From Bacteroidales bacterium (GTDB lineage: Bacteria > Bacteroidota > Bacteroidia > Bacteroidales > UBA932), in NCBI GenBank assembly GCA_017469845.1, contig JAFUFP010000018.1, positions 41,819-105,818 on the forward strand: 64,000 nt of DNA, read 5' to 3'. Position 1 is the first letter of the stretch; every line of letters begins with the position of its first letter. A program made the position numbers and the translations under genes. This document shows positions 18,105 to 26,680 of the stretch, piece after piece. A model generated the notes under the pieces. The model saw only the letters and a list, made by a program, of their open reading frames with translations, was not told the origin of the DNA and did no database searches.

Positions 18105-18590
18105 ATGAGACATAATAAAGCATTCAATCACCTTGGACGCAAGAGCGGTCACCGCAAAGCAATGCTCGCAAACATGGCTTCTTCTCTTATCATGCATAAG
18201 AGGATCAACACCACCGTTGCGAAGGCCAAGGCCCTTAAGAGCTATGTCGAGCCCCTCATCACCAAGTCCAAAGAGGATACCACTCACTCCCGCAGGATTG
18301 TGTTCAGCTACCTCAAGGACAAATTCGCAGTGAAGGAGCTCTTCGGTACAATCGCACCCAAGATTGCTGATCGTCCCGGTGGATATCTCCGTGTTCTTCA
18401 CACTGGTTTCCGTCAGGGTGACGCAGCCGACATGGCACTTGTAGAGTTCGTTGACTTCAACGAGGCAGCTCTCGAGGCAGCACAGACCGCCAAGAAGAGC
18501 ACCCGCCGCAGCCGCGCCAAGAAGGCAGCAGAGGCTCCCGCCGCTCCTGCAGCAGAAGCTCCCGCAGAGGAGGCTCCCAAGGCTGAATAA
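18105..18590 (+). CDS. rplQ: 50S ribosomal protein L17 with Ala-rich tail
   Basis: L17 lies near the tunnel exit. The 161-residue product has the core signatures [20 protein letters not shown] and [20 protein letters not shown]. After about residue 127 it carries a basic stretch ([14 protein letters not shown]) followed by an alanine/proline/glutamate-rich tail to the end, making it longer than the E. coli protein (127 residues). Such tails are common in Bacteroidota. It is the last gene of the operon, with a strong terminator 30 bases downstream. Confidence 0.97.
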   Translation: MRHNKAFNHLGRKSGHRKAMLANMASSLIMHKRINTTVAKAKALKSYVEPLITKSKEDTTHSRRIVFSYLKDKFAVKELFGTIAPKIADRPGGYLRVLHTGFRQGDAADMALVEFVDFNEAALEAAQTAKKSTRRSRAKKAAEAPAAPAAEAPAEEAPKAE

Positions 18591-18621
18591 AACAGCATAC
18601 CGGACCTGAAGTCCGGAACAG

Positions 18622-18660
18622 AATCCCCGGGGTAGACAACTGCTCCGGGGATTGTTTTTC
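18622..18660 (+). terminator. Intrinsic terminator of the ribosomal operon
   Basis: AATCCCCGG (18622-18630) pairs with CCGGGGATT (18645-18653), followed by GTTTTT. A second small hairpin (TCCGGAC / GTCCGGA) lies just ahead at about 18599-18616. This closes a unit of 22 genes starting at rplP. Confidence 0.85.
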
Positions 18661-18831
18661 CTGTGCCCATCAATACTTTCCGCCTCTTGTGAACAGACAA
18701 TACTTTGTTTTTCCTGAGGGATTATTCGGGGCTATAGTCCATATAATCAGTGACGGTATTGACTGCTGACCAAAAAACTCACATTTTTGACACTTTAACT
18801 ACGTAATTATTCTATTTATTGGACAAATGAC

Positions 18832-18839
18832 TATATTTG
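18832..18839 (+). promoter_or_regulatory. Promoter -7 box for hppA
   Basis: TATATTTG matches TAnnTTTG, 32 bases upstream of the hppA start. The roughly 200 bases between the ribosomal terminator and this box hold no gene that I can support. Confidence 0.6.
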
Positions 18840-18871
18840 TCAATAAGATCTAACATCAAAAATCAATAACC

Positions 18872-21061
18872 ATGGACTTCCTATTCTACCTGGTGCCGGC
18901 AGCGTCTTTGATAGCGCTGTTTTTCGCTTGGCTATTCTTCCGTCAGATGATGAAGGAAAGCGAGGGCACACCGACCATGAAAGAAATCGCGCAGTATGTG
19001 CGCGAAGGTGCAATGGCCTACCTCAAACAACAGTACAAGGTGGTCGTCATCGTATTCATCGTTCTGGCCGTATTCTTCGCCATTCTGGCGTACGGATTCG
19101 GTATCCAGAATTCGTGGGTTCCGTTCGCCTTCCTTACTGGAGGATTCTTCTCCGGCTTGGCGGGTTTCATCGGAATGAAAACGGCGACATACGCTTCCGC
19201 CAGAACTGCGAACGCTGTGAGCCGTTCACTCAATTCAGGACTTAAAATCGCTTTCCGCTCAGGAGCTGTCATGGGTCTTACCGTGGTAGGACTCGGTCTT
19301 CTTGACATCTCCATATGGTGGATCGTTCTCAATGCCTTCGTTCACGAGGCTTCAGCGTCACAGACCCTCGTAGTCATCACTACCACAATGCTTACCTTCG
19401 GCATGGGAGCTTCCACCCAGGCTCTTTTCGCCAGAGTCGGTGGAGGAATATATACCAAAGCGGCCGACGTAGGAGCTGACATTGTCGGCAAGGTGGAGCA
19501 GGACATTCCTGAGGATGATCCCCGCAACCCGGCCACTATCGCGGATAACGTCGGTGACAACGTAGGTGATGTCGCCGGAATGGGCGCCGACCTGTATGAG
19601 TCATACTGCGGCTCCATCCTCGCGACCATGGCTCTTGGCGCATCCGCTTTCTTCGGGGACACCGAGATGCAGATGAGGGCCATTTATGCCCCCATGATGA
19701 TAGCCGCGATCGGAGTCGTGCTTTCAATCTTCGGCATCTATGCAGTAAGGACTAAGGACGGTGCCGGTCTCCAGCAGCTGCTCAAATCCCTCAGCGTCGG
19801 TACGAACCTCAGCGCTTCACTTATCGCTGTCTGCACTTTCGCGGTATTCTACATGCTCGGATTCTCCAACTGGTGGCAGTTGTCGCTTTCAGTCCTCAGC
19901 GGCCTTCTCGCAGGAGTCATCATCGGCAAAGCGACGGAGTATTATACTTCCCACTCTTACAGGCCGACCCAGAAACTCGCCGAGAGTTCCAAGACAGGTA
20001 CAGCGACCGTGATCATTGAAGGTGTCGGTTTGGGAATGATCTCCACCGCCATCCCCGTCATCACCATCGCTTTTGCCATCATCCTTTCCTATTCTTTCGC
20101 GACAGGATTCTCCTTTGACCCCGCCCTCATAACCAAGGGACTCTACGGAATCAGCATCGCCGCCGTAGGAATGCTTTCCACTCTCGGTATAACGCTCGCC
20201 ACTGACGCATACGGCCCCATCGCGGACAATGCCGGAGGAAATGCCCAGATGAGCGAACTTGATCCCATGGTAAGGGAAAGGACGGATGTTCTCGACGCAC
20301 TCGGCAACACTACTGCCGCTACAGGAAAGGGCTTCGCGATCGGCTCCGCCGCTCTGACGGCTTTGGCCCTTCTGGCATCCTATATAGAGGAAATCAAAAT
20401 CGGCTTCGGGCATCTTGCCGATAAAGGCGGTGAGTTGGCCGCGCAGTATGCCGAATTGGCCAAGGCCAATATCCCTCAGATAGTAGAACACTTCAACATC
20501 ACCCTCATGAACCCCGTGGTTCTTACAGGTGTGTTCATCGGTTCTATGATGGCCTTCCTTTTCTGCGGTCTTACCATGAATGCGGTCGGAAGGGCTGCCG
20601 AGAAGATGGTTGTCGAAGTGAGACGCCAGTTCAAGGAGATCGCCGGAATCCTCGAAGGAAAACAGCGTCCTGACTATACAAGCTGCGTGCGCATTTCCAC
20701 GAAGGCTGCCCAGCATGAGATGATATTCCCTTCCCTTCTTGCGATCGTCGTTCCCGTCCTTGTCGGAATCATCCTTGGACCTGCCGGAGTCATCGGCCTT
20801 CTTGCCGGTGGCCTTGGAGCCGGCTTTGTGTTGGCGATCTTCCTTGCCAACTCCGGAGGTGCTTGGGACAACGCGAAGAAGTATGTGGAGGAGGGACATC
20901 TCGGAGGAAAGAACTCGGAAAGCCACAAGTCCACAATCGTCGGAGATACTGTTGGAGATCCCTTCAAAGATACGTCAGGACCTTCTCTCAATATTCTCAT
21001 AAAATTGATGAGCATGGTCTCCATCGTCATGGCCGGACTCACGGTACTCATCCACGGATAA
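18872..21061 (+). CDS. hppA: Membrane-bound ion-pumping pyrophosphatase (K+-dependent type)
   Basis: This 729-residue, roughly 16-helix membrane enzyme hydrolyses pyrophosphate and pumps Na+ and/or H+ across the inner membrane. Signatures are the catalytic VGKVEQDIPEDDPRNPATIAD region with DNVGDNVGDVAGMGADL, and a second aspartate-rich motif near the C-terminus (VGDTVGDPFKDTSGP). The GNTTAATGKG motif has alanine where K+-independent enzymes carry lysine, which by family rules predicts K+ dependence and hence probably Na+ or dual Na+/H+ transport, as described for Bacteroides homologues. It is monocistronic, with its own promoter and a strong terminator. Confidence 0.95.
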   Translation: MDFLFYLVPAASLIALFFAWLFFRQMMKESEGTPTMKEIAQYVREGAMAYLKQQYKVVVIVFIVLAVFFAILAYGFGIQNSWVPFAFLTGGFFSGLAGFIGMKTATYASARTANAVSRSLNSGLKIAFRSGAVMGLTVVGLGLLDISIWWIVLNAFVHEASASQTLVVITTTMLTFGMGASTQALFARVGGGIYTKAADVGADIVGKVEQDIPEDDPRNPATIADNVGDNVGDVAGMGADLYESYCGSILATMALGASAFFGDTEMQMRAIYAPMMIAAIGVVLSIFGIYAVRTKDGAGLQQLLKSLSVGTNLSASLIAVCTFAVFYMLGFSNWWQLSLSVLSGLLAGVIIGKATEYYTSHSYRPTQKLAESSKTGTATVIIEGVGLGMISTAIPVITIAFAIILSYSFATGFSFDPALITKGLYGISIAAVGMLSTLGITLATDAYGPIADNAGGNAQMSELDPMVRERTDVLDALGNTTAATGKGFAIGSAALTALALLASYIEEIKIGFGHLADKGGELAAQYAELAKANIPQIVEHFNITLMNPVVLTGVFIGSMMAFLFCGLTMNAVGRAAEKMVVEVRRQFKEIAGILEGKQRPDYTSCVRISTKAAQHEMIFPSLLAIVVPVLVGIILGPAGVIGLLAGGLGAGFVLAIFLANSGGAWDNAKKYVEEGHLGGKNSESHKSTIVGDTVGDPFKDTSGPSLNILIKLMSMVSIVMAGLTVLIHG

Positions 21062-21075
21062 TGTCACTTCATCAT

Positions 21076-21104
21076 AAAAAATGTCCCTTCGGGGACATTT
21101 TTTT
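21076..21104 (+). terminator. Intrinsic terminator of hppA
   Basis: AAAAATGTCCC, then a short loop, then GGGGACATTTTTTT: a strong GC stem with a long T-run 15 bases after the hppA stop. Confidence 0.88.
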
Positions 21105-21179
21105 GATAAAGAGCGAAAGATTTTCTAAATTGCGGGCTACAAACCCTCAAAAGGCGTTTTTCTAATTAATTTTTATGGT

Positions 21180-22214
21180 ATGAAAAGGATCACAATCCGG
21201 GATGTTGCAAAGGAAGCGGGAGTATCAGTGACTCTGGTTTCCTTCGTCATGAATGCGAAACGGGACAAAGATGGGAATCTTGATTGCCCCGTCAATCCGG
21301 AGACCGCGAAACGAGTTTTGCAGGTCGCCCAGAAATTGGGTTACCGCAGGAATTATGCGGCCGCTTCCCTTCGCAGCGGTAAATCCAATGCGATTGCTGT
21401 GATTCCGAATGACATCTCAAACAAGTTTTTCGCCGGAATTTCCAGGTGTATCGAGGACAAGGCCCGCGCCATGGGATATACTGTCTTTTTCGCCAGTTCC
21501 GACGAGAGTTCCGAAAGGTTGGAAAGCGTCATCGATGCGGTACTTGCCCACAATATTGACGGAATGATCGTGGCGCCCTGTACAGGCGGTGAAGCCGCCA
21601 TCAACAAGGCGATTGACTCGAAAGTTCCCGTCGTGCTTCTCGACCGCGATGTCGAGAACATGCCCCAGGTGGGAAGAGTCCTCCTCGATGATGTCGAAGC
21701 CGGCCGGATGGGAACGGAACTTCTTCTCAAGAAAGGGTTCCGCAACATAGAGATGATATCCTACACGCTGGGTATTTCTTCACTTTCCGAAAGGGAAATG
21801 GGTTACAGGAAGGCCATGATGGACCATGACAAGTATGACAATGCCAGGGTTCATTATACGACCTACGGTGATGCGGCTTCCGATGTCGAGAAGTTCATCA
21901 AGAACGGTATTGACCGCGGAGTCGACGCTTTCTTCCTTCCCACCTACTCCCTTTCCGCCCTCGTTCTCTCAGCTATGAAGAAACTTGGGCTCAGGACACC
22001 TGAAGACCTTGCGATCGTCGGTTTCGACGAGAGTGATATCTACAGTCTCTATACGACGACGGTTACCCACATTGTCCAGCCGCTCAAGTTGCTCGGGGAA
22101 AAATCGGTTGAGGTACTGGTGAACATGATCGACGGTAAACCCGCCGAGAGCATCATCCTCAAACCGGAACTTATTCCGGGCGGCTCGACAGAGAAGGTCA
22201 CGAAGAACAAGTAG
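21180..22214 (+). CDS. LacI-family transcriptional regulator
   Basis: The 344-residue product has an N-terminal LacI helix-turn-helix (ITIRDVAKEAGVSVTLVSFV) and a hinge with YAAASLRSGKSNAIAV, followed by a periplasmic-binding-protein-like sugar sensor domain (about 60-335). Between recognition helix and hinge it has an extra loop (NAKRDKDGNLDCPVNPETAK) longer than in classical LacI, a form I have seen in Bacteroidota members. The ligand is unknown. Nearby downstream genes include the NagB-LmbE fusion, so an amino-sugar link is possible but not shown. It has its own terminator. Confidence 0.9.
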   Translation: MKRITIRDVAKEAGVSVTLVSFVMNAKRDKDGNLDCPVNPETAKRVLQVAQKLGYRRNYAAASLRSGKSNAIAVIPNDISNKFFAGISRCIEDKARAMGYTVFFASSDESSERLESVIDAVLAHNIDGMIVAPCTGGEAAINKAIDSKVPVVLLDRDVENMPQVGRVLLDDVEAGRMGTELLLKKGFRNIEMISYTLGISSLSEREMGYRKAMMDHDKYDNARVHYTTYGDAASDVEKFIKNGIDRGVDAFFLPTYSLSALVLSAMKKLGLRTPEDLAIVGFDESDIYSLYTTTVTHIVQPLKLLGEKSVEVLVNMIDGKPAESIILKPELIPGGSTEKVTKNK

Positions 22215-22247
22215 AGATTTCCAAAAGGAATCCCGAACTGTGCGATA

Positions 22248-22277
22248 GGGCGATCCCGTCAGGCGGGACCGCCTTTT
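22248..22277 (+). terminator. Intrinsic terminator after the LacI-type gene
   Basis: GGCG-A-TCCCG, a short loop, then CGGGA-C-CGCC followed by TTTT, 34 bases after the stop codon. Confidence 0.75.
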
Positions 22278-22355
22278 GCGTATTTCATATCCCTCTATGC
22301 GTCACCGACCCGCTATTCTTCGGAATCATGTATTCATTTTTTTGAGGATTATTTA

Positions 22356-22363
22356 TAATTTTG
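22356..22363 (+). promoter_or_regulatory. Promoter -7 box for the zinc metallopeptidase gene
   Basis: TAATTTTG matches TAnnTTTG and lies 43 bases upstream of the ATG at 22407. It favours that start over the in-frame ATG at 22368, which is within a few bases of the expected transcription start. Confidence 0.55.
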
Positions 22364-22406
22364 TCCCTTGCATACGATGTTGTATGCCATTAAAACTTTT
22401 TGGATT

Positions 22407-23261
22407 ATGCAATTGGACGGAAGACGCGAGAGCACGAATGTGGACGATCGCAGAACCAGCGGCGGTGCTGTAGCCGGTGGCCTTGGAATAGCCGGCGTAG
22501 TCATAGCCGGTCTCATTTACTTGCTGACGGGTCAGCAGGTTGATCCCAGTCAGTTTGATATGGGTGGACAGACTACTCAGACCAATGTCGAGTTCTCCCA
22601 GGAAGAGCAGGAACTCGCGAGCTTCGCGAAGAAGATACTTGCCGGAACAGAGGATATTTGGACGGCGTACTTCTCTCAGGCCGGTCTGGGAACCTACACT
22701 TCCCCTACAATGGTTCTCTATACCGGAACAACCCGTTCCGGATGTGGTACCGGAAGCGCTTCCATGGGGCCTTTCTACTGCTCCGCGGACCAGTGCCTTT
22801 ATATCGACCTTTCGTTCTTCACTTCAATGAAGCGGCAGCTTGGAGCCGATGGAGACTTCGCATATGCATACGTCATCGCGCATGAGGTCGGACATCATGT
22901 GGAGAACCAGATTGGAGTTCTCGGCCAGGCCCATCAGCAGATGGCCAGGATGAGGGAAGCCGCCGCCAATCAGATGAGTGTCCGCATCGAGCTTTTGGCT
23001 GACTTCCTGGCGGGAGTGTGGGCACACTATGACAATGAGGTGTTCGGATCCCTTGAAGAGGGCGACCTCGAGGAGGCTATCCGCTGCGCTTCCGTAATCG
23101 GTGACGACTACCTCCAGAAGAAAGCTCAGGGTTTCGCGGTTGAGGAATCCTTCACCCACGGAACCGCCCAGCAGAGAGTCAAATGGCTTGCGGCCGGTCT
23201 TCAGTCCGGAGACGTGAACCAGGGACTCAAAATCTTCAACATGAATTACAACGATCTTTAG
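22407..23261 (+). CDS. YpfJ-like neutral zinc metallopeptidase
   Basis: The 284-residue product has the YpfJ/KPN_02809 layout: N-terminal LDGRRESTNVDDRR, one membrane helix (about 23-45), and a periplasmic peptidase domain with the HEVGHHVENQ zinc motif (HExxH) near residue 163 and the downstream ELLADFLAGVWAH segment, whose glutamate/aspartate probably completes the metal site. It ends with the family's WLAAGLQSGDVNQG-type sequence. The biological substrate is not established. It stands alone between two terminated units. Confidence 0.88.
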   Translation: MQLDGRRESTNVDDRRTSGGAVAGGLGIAGVVIAGLIYLLTGQQVDPSQFDMGGQTTQTNVEFSQEEQELASFAKKILAGTEDIWTAYFSQAGLGTYTSPTMVLYTGTTRSGCGTGSASMGPFYCSADQCLYIDLSFFTSMKRQLGADGDFAYAYVIAHEVGHHVENQIGVLGQAHQQMARMREAAANQMSVRIELLADFLAGVWAHYDNEVFGSLEEGDLEEAIRCASVIGDDYLQKKAQGFAVEESFTHGTAQQRVKWLAAGLQSGDVNQGLKIFNMNYNDL

Positions 23262-23338
23262 TATTGTGATGGCCGCCCCCAGGGGCGGTCATTTGCGAAA
23301 ACATCATATCTACAGGATTCACGAATTTCTAAAGCATC

Positions 23339-25270
23339 ATGAAACATTTCACTCTACCGAAAGACGGAGGACTTATCGAGGACAATCTTCCCCGTAACAT
23401 CCTCCACGCTTATGAGAAGATCTCGACAGAGATTTTCTCCGATTCAACCGACGCGTCCGACCGCATCGCGGACATAGTCATCAAGTCCATCAAGGACTTC
23501 GAGGCCGCGAATTACGGCCGTAAGTTCAAGCTCGGTCTAACGACCGGAGCTTCGCCCGTGTCCCTCTACAAATGGCTTACCCGCCGTTATCAGGAAGGGG
23601 TGATCTCCTTCAAGAATGTCGAGGTTTACTCCATTGACGAATACTATCCCATGGTCGACAGGGCCCAGGGAAGGAACCGGCGGCTTTTCAATGAGCTTCT
23701 CGACGTGGTGGACATCCCGAGGGAGAATATCCATATCCCCGACCTCATGGGACATGATGAAGACGTCACGGAGTTCTGCACCAAATTCGAAAAGGAAAGC
23801 AGGGGACTCGATCTTCTTGTGATAGGAGTTGGAGAGAACGGTCAGGTCGGATTCAACGAGGCTGGAACATCCGACAAGAGCCGCACCCGTTCTGTAAGGT
23901 TCTCCTACCGCTCGAGAAAACGCCAGGCTGCGAATTTCAACGGCAATATCGCCCATACTCCGGAAGGCGGTATAACCATGGGAATCGATACTATGATGAG
24001 CGCCAAGCGCATCATTCTCATGGCCTGGGGTGAAGAAAAGGCCAATGCCGTGTACAAGGTGGTCGAGGGCGATATCGATTCCGCATATGCGGCGTCATAT
24101 CTCCAGAGGCATGACAACATCACACTTTTCGCCGACGAGACATCGGCCGCGCAGCTGACCAGGGTGGTCTCTCCCTGGATGGTCGGACCATGCCAGTGGA
24201 CTCCCAAGTTCATAAGGAAGGCAGTCGTTTGGCTCTGCGGAGTAGTGGACAAACCCATCCTCAAACTCACCCAGAAAGATTATCTTGACAATTCTCTCGG
24301 GGAACTTCTCGAGCTGTACGGTCCCTATGACAAGATCAATATTGACGTATTCAATGATCTTCAGCATACCATAACAGGCTGGCCGGGAGGAAAGCCCAAT
24401 GCGGATGACAGTACCCGTCCGGTGAAGTCAAATCCTTTCCCGAAGAAAGTCCTCATCTTCTCACCCCATCCTGATGACGATGTCATTTCCATGGGCGGTA
24501 CGTTCATCCGACTGGTCGAGCAGGGGCATGACGTGCACGTGGCATATCAGACGTCAGGAGACCTTGCGGTCCATGATGATGTCGTCCTTCAGCATATGGA
24601 TGCCGCCAGACAGCTCGGATTCGGGGACAGGTTCGATGAAGTGAAGAAGATCATCGATTCCAAACGTCCCGGAGAAGCGGAACCCAAGGAACTTCTCAAG
24701 ATAAAAGGGGCTATCCGCCGCAGCGAAGCCCGTTCCGCCGACAGGTCTTTCGGTCTGAACGACAATACTAATGTGCACTTCCTCGATCTTCCGTTCTATG
24801 AGTCCGGCGGAGTTTTGAAACTCCCAAGAACTCAGGTCGATCTTGATATAATCAAGAATCTCCTCAAGGAACTCAAGCCCGACCAGATCTATATGGCCGG
24901 AGACTTGGCTGATCCTCACGGAACCCACAGGGTATGTACCGAGGCCGCACTCGAAGCGATCGAGCAGTTGAAGGAAGAAGGAGAAACGTGGTTGGAGAAA
25001 ACCAATATATGGCTCTATCGAGGAGCGTGGATGGAATGGGAAATCGGAAGGGTCGACATGGCAGTCCCCCTGTCTCCGGATGAACTGATAAAGAAGCGTC
25101 ATGCGATTTTCCGTCACCTCAGCCAGAAGGATATTGTTCCGTTCCCGGGAGATGACCCGAGGGAGTTCTGGCAGAGGGCAGAAGAGAGGACCCAGAATAC
25201 TGCCCATCTTTACGATAAGCTCGGAATGGCGGAATACCAGGCAATGGAAGTGTTCCTCAAGCTCTGCTAA
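23339..25270 (+). CDS. NagB-like / LmbE (PIG-L) deacetylase fusion protein
   Basis: This 643-residue protein fuses a glucosamine-6-phosphate isomerase/deaminase fold (about 20-290) to a PIG-L/LmbE deacetylase domain (about 365-640). The LmbE zinc motif is intact (SPHPDDDVISMGG near 376 and DPHGTH near 526). In the NagB half the phosphate/sugar region TTGASPVSLYKWL and D100-E101 are present, but the usual DGHIAFNEP catalytic signature reads N167-G-Q169-V-G-F-N-E174-A: the ring-opening Asp/His pair is replaced by Asn/Gln. From memory, other Bacteroidota fusions also depart from the canonical motif. Deacetylase activity on an amino sugar is plausible; classical deaminase activity is doubtful. 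Confidence 0.88.
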   Translation: MKHFTLPKDGGLIEDNLPRNILHAYEKISTEIFSDSTDASDRIADIVIKSIKDFEAANYGRKFKLGLTTGASPVSLYKWLTRRYQEGVISFKNVEVYSIDEYYPMVDRAQGRNRRLFNELLDVVDIPRENIHIPDLMGHDEDVTEFCTKFEKESRGLDLLVIGVGENGQVGFNEAGTSDKSRTRSVRFSYRSRKRQAANFNGNIAHTPEGGITMGIDTMMSAKRIILMAWGEEKANAVYKVVEGDIDSAYAASYLQRHDNITLFADETSAAQLTRVVSPWMVGPCQWTPKFIRKAVVWLCGVVDKPILKLTQKDYLDNSLGELLELYGPYDKINIDVFNDLQHTITGWPGGKPNADDSTRPVKSNPFPKKVLIFSPHPDDDVISMGGTFIRLVEQGHDVHVAYQTSGDLAVHDDVVLQHMDAARQLGFGDRFDEVKKIIDSKRPGEAEPKELLKIKGAIRRSEARSADRSFGLNDNTNVHFLDLPFYESGGVLKLPRTQVDLDIIKNLLKELKPDQIYMAGDLADPHGTHRVCTEAALEAIEQLKEEGETWLEKTNIWLYRGAWMEWEIGRVDMAVPLSPDELIKKRHAIFRHLSQKDIVPFPGDDPREFWQRAEERTQNTAHLYDKLGMAEYQAMEVFLKLC

Positions 25271-25310
25271 GCGTTTCACGCCTTCTGCGCTATATATCCT
25301 CGTCAAGTGT

Positions 25311-25355
25311 AGGACTCCGTTAACCGCCTGACCGGGCGGTCAGCGGAGTCCTTTC
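25311..25355 (+). terminator. Terminator after the NagB-LmbE fusion
   Basis: An outer stem AGGACTCCG / CGGAGTCCT (25311-25319 with 25344-25352) encloses a second GC-rich stem, CCGCC / GGCGG, followed by TTTC. It lies 40 bases after the stop. It overlaps the 3' end of the remnant on the opposite strand. Confidence 0.7.
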
Positions 25356-25523
25356 GGGAAGGCTGTCCGAGAAATAGGCATTTTGGTTAATGGAGTAGTA
25401 TTTCTCCGCCAATGAGGGCATGGTGGTGAACCTTCTGAGGAATGCGTTGTCGAACTTCGTGCCGCACTTGATGTCCCTCCCAGAGAAGAGCGTGTCATCC
25501 CCTGATGCGGTCCGTGACCTTAT
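25320..25523 (-). pseudogene. Decayed 3' end of an unidentified gene
   Basis: On the minus strand, 67 codons are open, ending at TAA 25320-25322. They read DDTLFSGRDIKCGTKFDN, then AFLRRFTTMPSLAEKYYSIN and QNAYFSDSLPE, with third positions strongly C/G-biased as in the window's real genes (GAC ACG CTC TTC, TTC GAC AAC). No start codon or upstream part is intact. A short stretch of similarly biased codons in a neighbouring frame upstream (NKLNKVTDRIRG) suggests a frameshift near 25500. I do not recognise the family. Confidence 0.45.
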
Positions 25524-25687
25524 TCAGTTTGTTCCGATCTCACTTTATAATGTCTTCTGTCGGTTATGCCCGCTCCTGGGGAAATACACGTTGTGTTCCA
25601 TGTTCAATCCACAGGAGGATCTTCGCCAAATCCCCGGTATTGTTTACTTTGCATACTTTGCTTGGAAAAGTGAAGAACCGTAATGTT

Positions 25688-25713
25688 TGGCAAAAAAACT
25701 TTGTTTTTTGCCA
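25688..25713. repeat. Perfect 10-base AT-rich inverted repeat
   Basis: TGGCAAAAAA and TTTTTTGCCA flank a six-base loop. It could terminate transcription entering from either side, or be a binding site upstream of the transketolase promoter. Confidence 0.5.
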
Positions 25714-25751
25714 CTTGGGGGATTATCACTATACAGTAATTCCCGCTCACA

Positions 25752-25781
25752 TTGCCCTTTGCCAAATATTAACTATATTTG
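25752..25781 (+). promoter_or_regulatory. Promoter (-33 and -7) for transketolase
   Basis: TTG at 25752-25754 is followed after 19 bases by TATATTTG at 25774-25781, matching the Bacteroidota TTTG-N19-TAnnTTTG arrangement. The -7 box is 41 bases from the start codon. Confidence 0.7.
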
Positions 25782-25822
25782 TGGATACTTGATAATCATC
25801 GAATATTCATTTTAATCATAGT

Positions 25823-26668
25823 ATGGCTACATCAGCAGAATTGAAAAAAGTTTCCTCCCAGGTGAGGAGGGATATCGTCAGGATGGTGGCTAACGCAGCT
25901 TCCGGTCATCCCGGAGGATCAATGAGCTCAGCTGATTTCCTGACAGCGCTTTATTGCGAGGTCATGAACCATGACCCCAAGAATTGGACACGTGACGGAA
26001 AGGGCAAGGATGTTTTCATCCTTTCCGCTGGTCACCTCACTCCGGTTTACTACTCTCTTCTCGCCCGTACGGGTTATTTCCCCGTAGAGGAGCTTAACAC
26101 ATTCCGTAAGTTCGGTACCCGCCTCCAGGGACACCCTTCAGTAGAGATGGGTCTTCCCGGAATTACCCAGGCTTCCGGTTCCCTCGGACAGGGTCTCTCC
26201 GCAGCTGCTGGAGTCGCTCTCGGCAAGAAGCTGGACAAGGAAGATAATTTCGTATATGTAATGTGCGGTGACGGAGAGTGCGAGGAAGGCCAGATTTGGG
26301 AGGCCGGAATGTTCGCTCTTCATCATGGTCTTGACAATCTCATCGCCATGACCGACTGGAACGGTCAGCAGATCGATGGAACCGTAGCATCCGTTTCAGG
26401 AGAGGGCGACCTCGAACTCAAATGGAAGGCTTTCGGTTGGAACACCATCGTAGCCGATGGTCATGACATGGACGCCATCCTCAAAGCTTTCGCTGACGCC
26501 AAGGCTCTCAAGGGATCAGGAAAGCCCGTCATGATTCTTTTCAAGACAGACATGGGACACGGAGTTGACTTCATGGCCGGCACATGCAAATGGCATGGCA
26601 AGGCTCCTTCTGCAGACCAATGCGCAGAAGCTATGAAGCAGCTGGAGGAGACATTGGGTGACTTTTAA
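25823..26668 (+). CDS. tktA: Transketolase, N-terminal subunit
   Basis: This is the thiamine diphosphate-binding half of a two-gene transketolase of the pentose phosphate pathway. The 281-residue product includes ASGHPGGSMSSADFLTALY, LSAGHLTPVYYSLLA and the ThDP/Mg motif GDGECEEGQIWEAG. It ends where the C-terminal subunit begins, 12 bases downstream. Split transketolases are common in anaerobes and archaea; most Bacteroidales encode the single-chain form as well. Confidence 0.94.
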   Translation: MATSAELKKVSSQVRRDIVRMVANAASGHPGGSMSSADFLTALYCEVMNHDPKNWTRDGKGKDVFILSAGHLTPVYYSLLARTGYFPVEELNTFRKFGTRLQGHPSVEMGLPGITQASGSLGQGLSAAAGVALGKKLDKEDNFVYVMCGDGECEEGQIWEAGMFALHHGLDNLIAMTDWNGQQIDGTVASVSGEGDLELKWKAFGWNTIVADGHDMDAILKAFADAKALKGSGKPVMILFKTDMGHGVDFMAGTCKWHGKAPSADQCAEAMKQLEETLGDF

Positions 26669-26680
26669 TCCTAGGACATC

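Larger units (their letters stand above)
25271..25822. other. 552-base region between the NagB fusion and transketolase
   Basis: The gap holds the terminator at 25311-25355, a minus-strand decayed coding segment (25320-25523), a perfect AT-rich inverted repeat (25688-25713) and the transketolase promoter (25752-25781). Plus-strand frames in this gap lack the codon bias of neighbouring genes and are not called. Confidence 0.6.

Noticed and set aside
19889..20926. Minus-strand open frame of 345 codons inside hppA
   Set aside because: It is fully antisense to a strongly conserved pyrophosphatase, its composition is that of the complement of biased codons, and it has no recognisable motif.
25420..25683. 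Plus-strand frame of 87 codons upstream of transketolase
   Set aside because: Codon bias favours the opposite strand in its first half, and the frame has no promoter or family resemblance.
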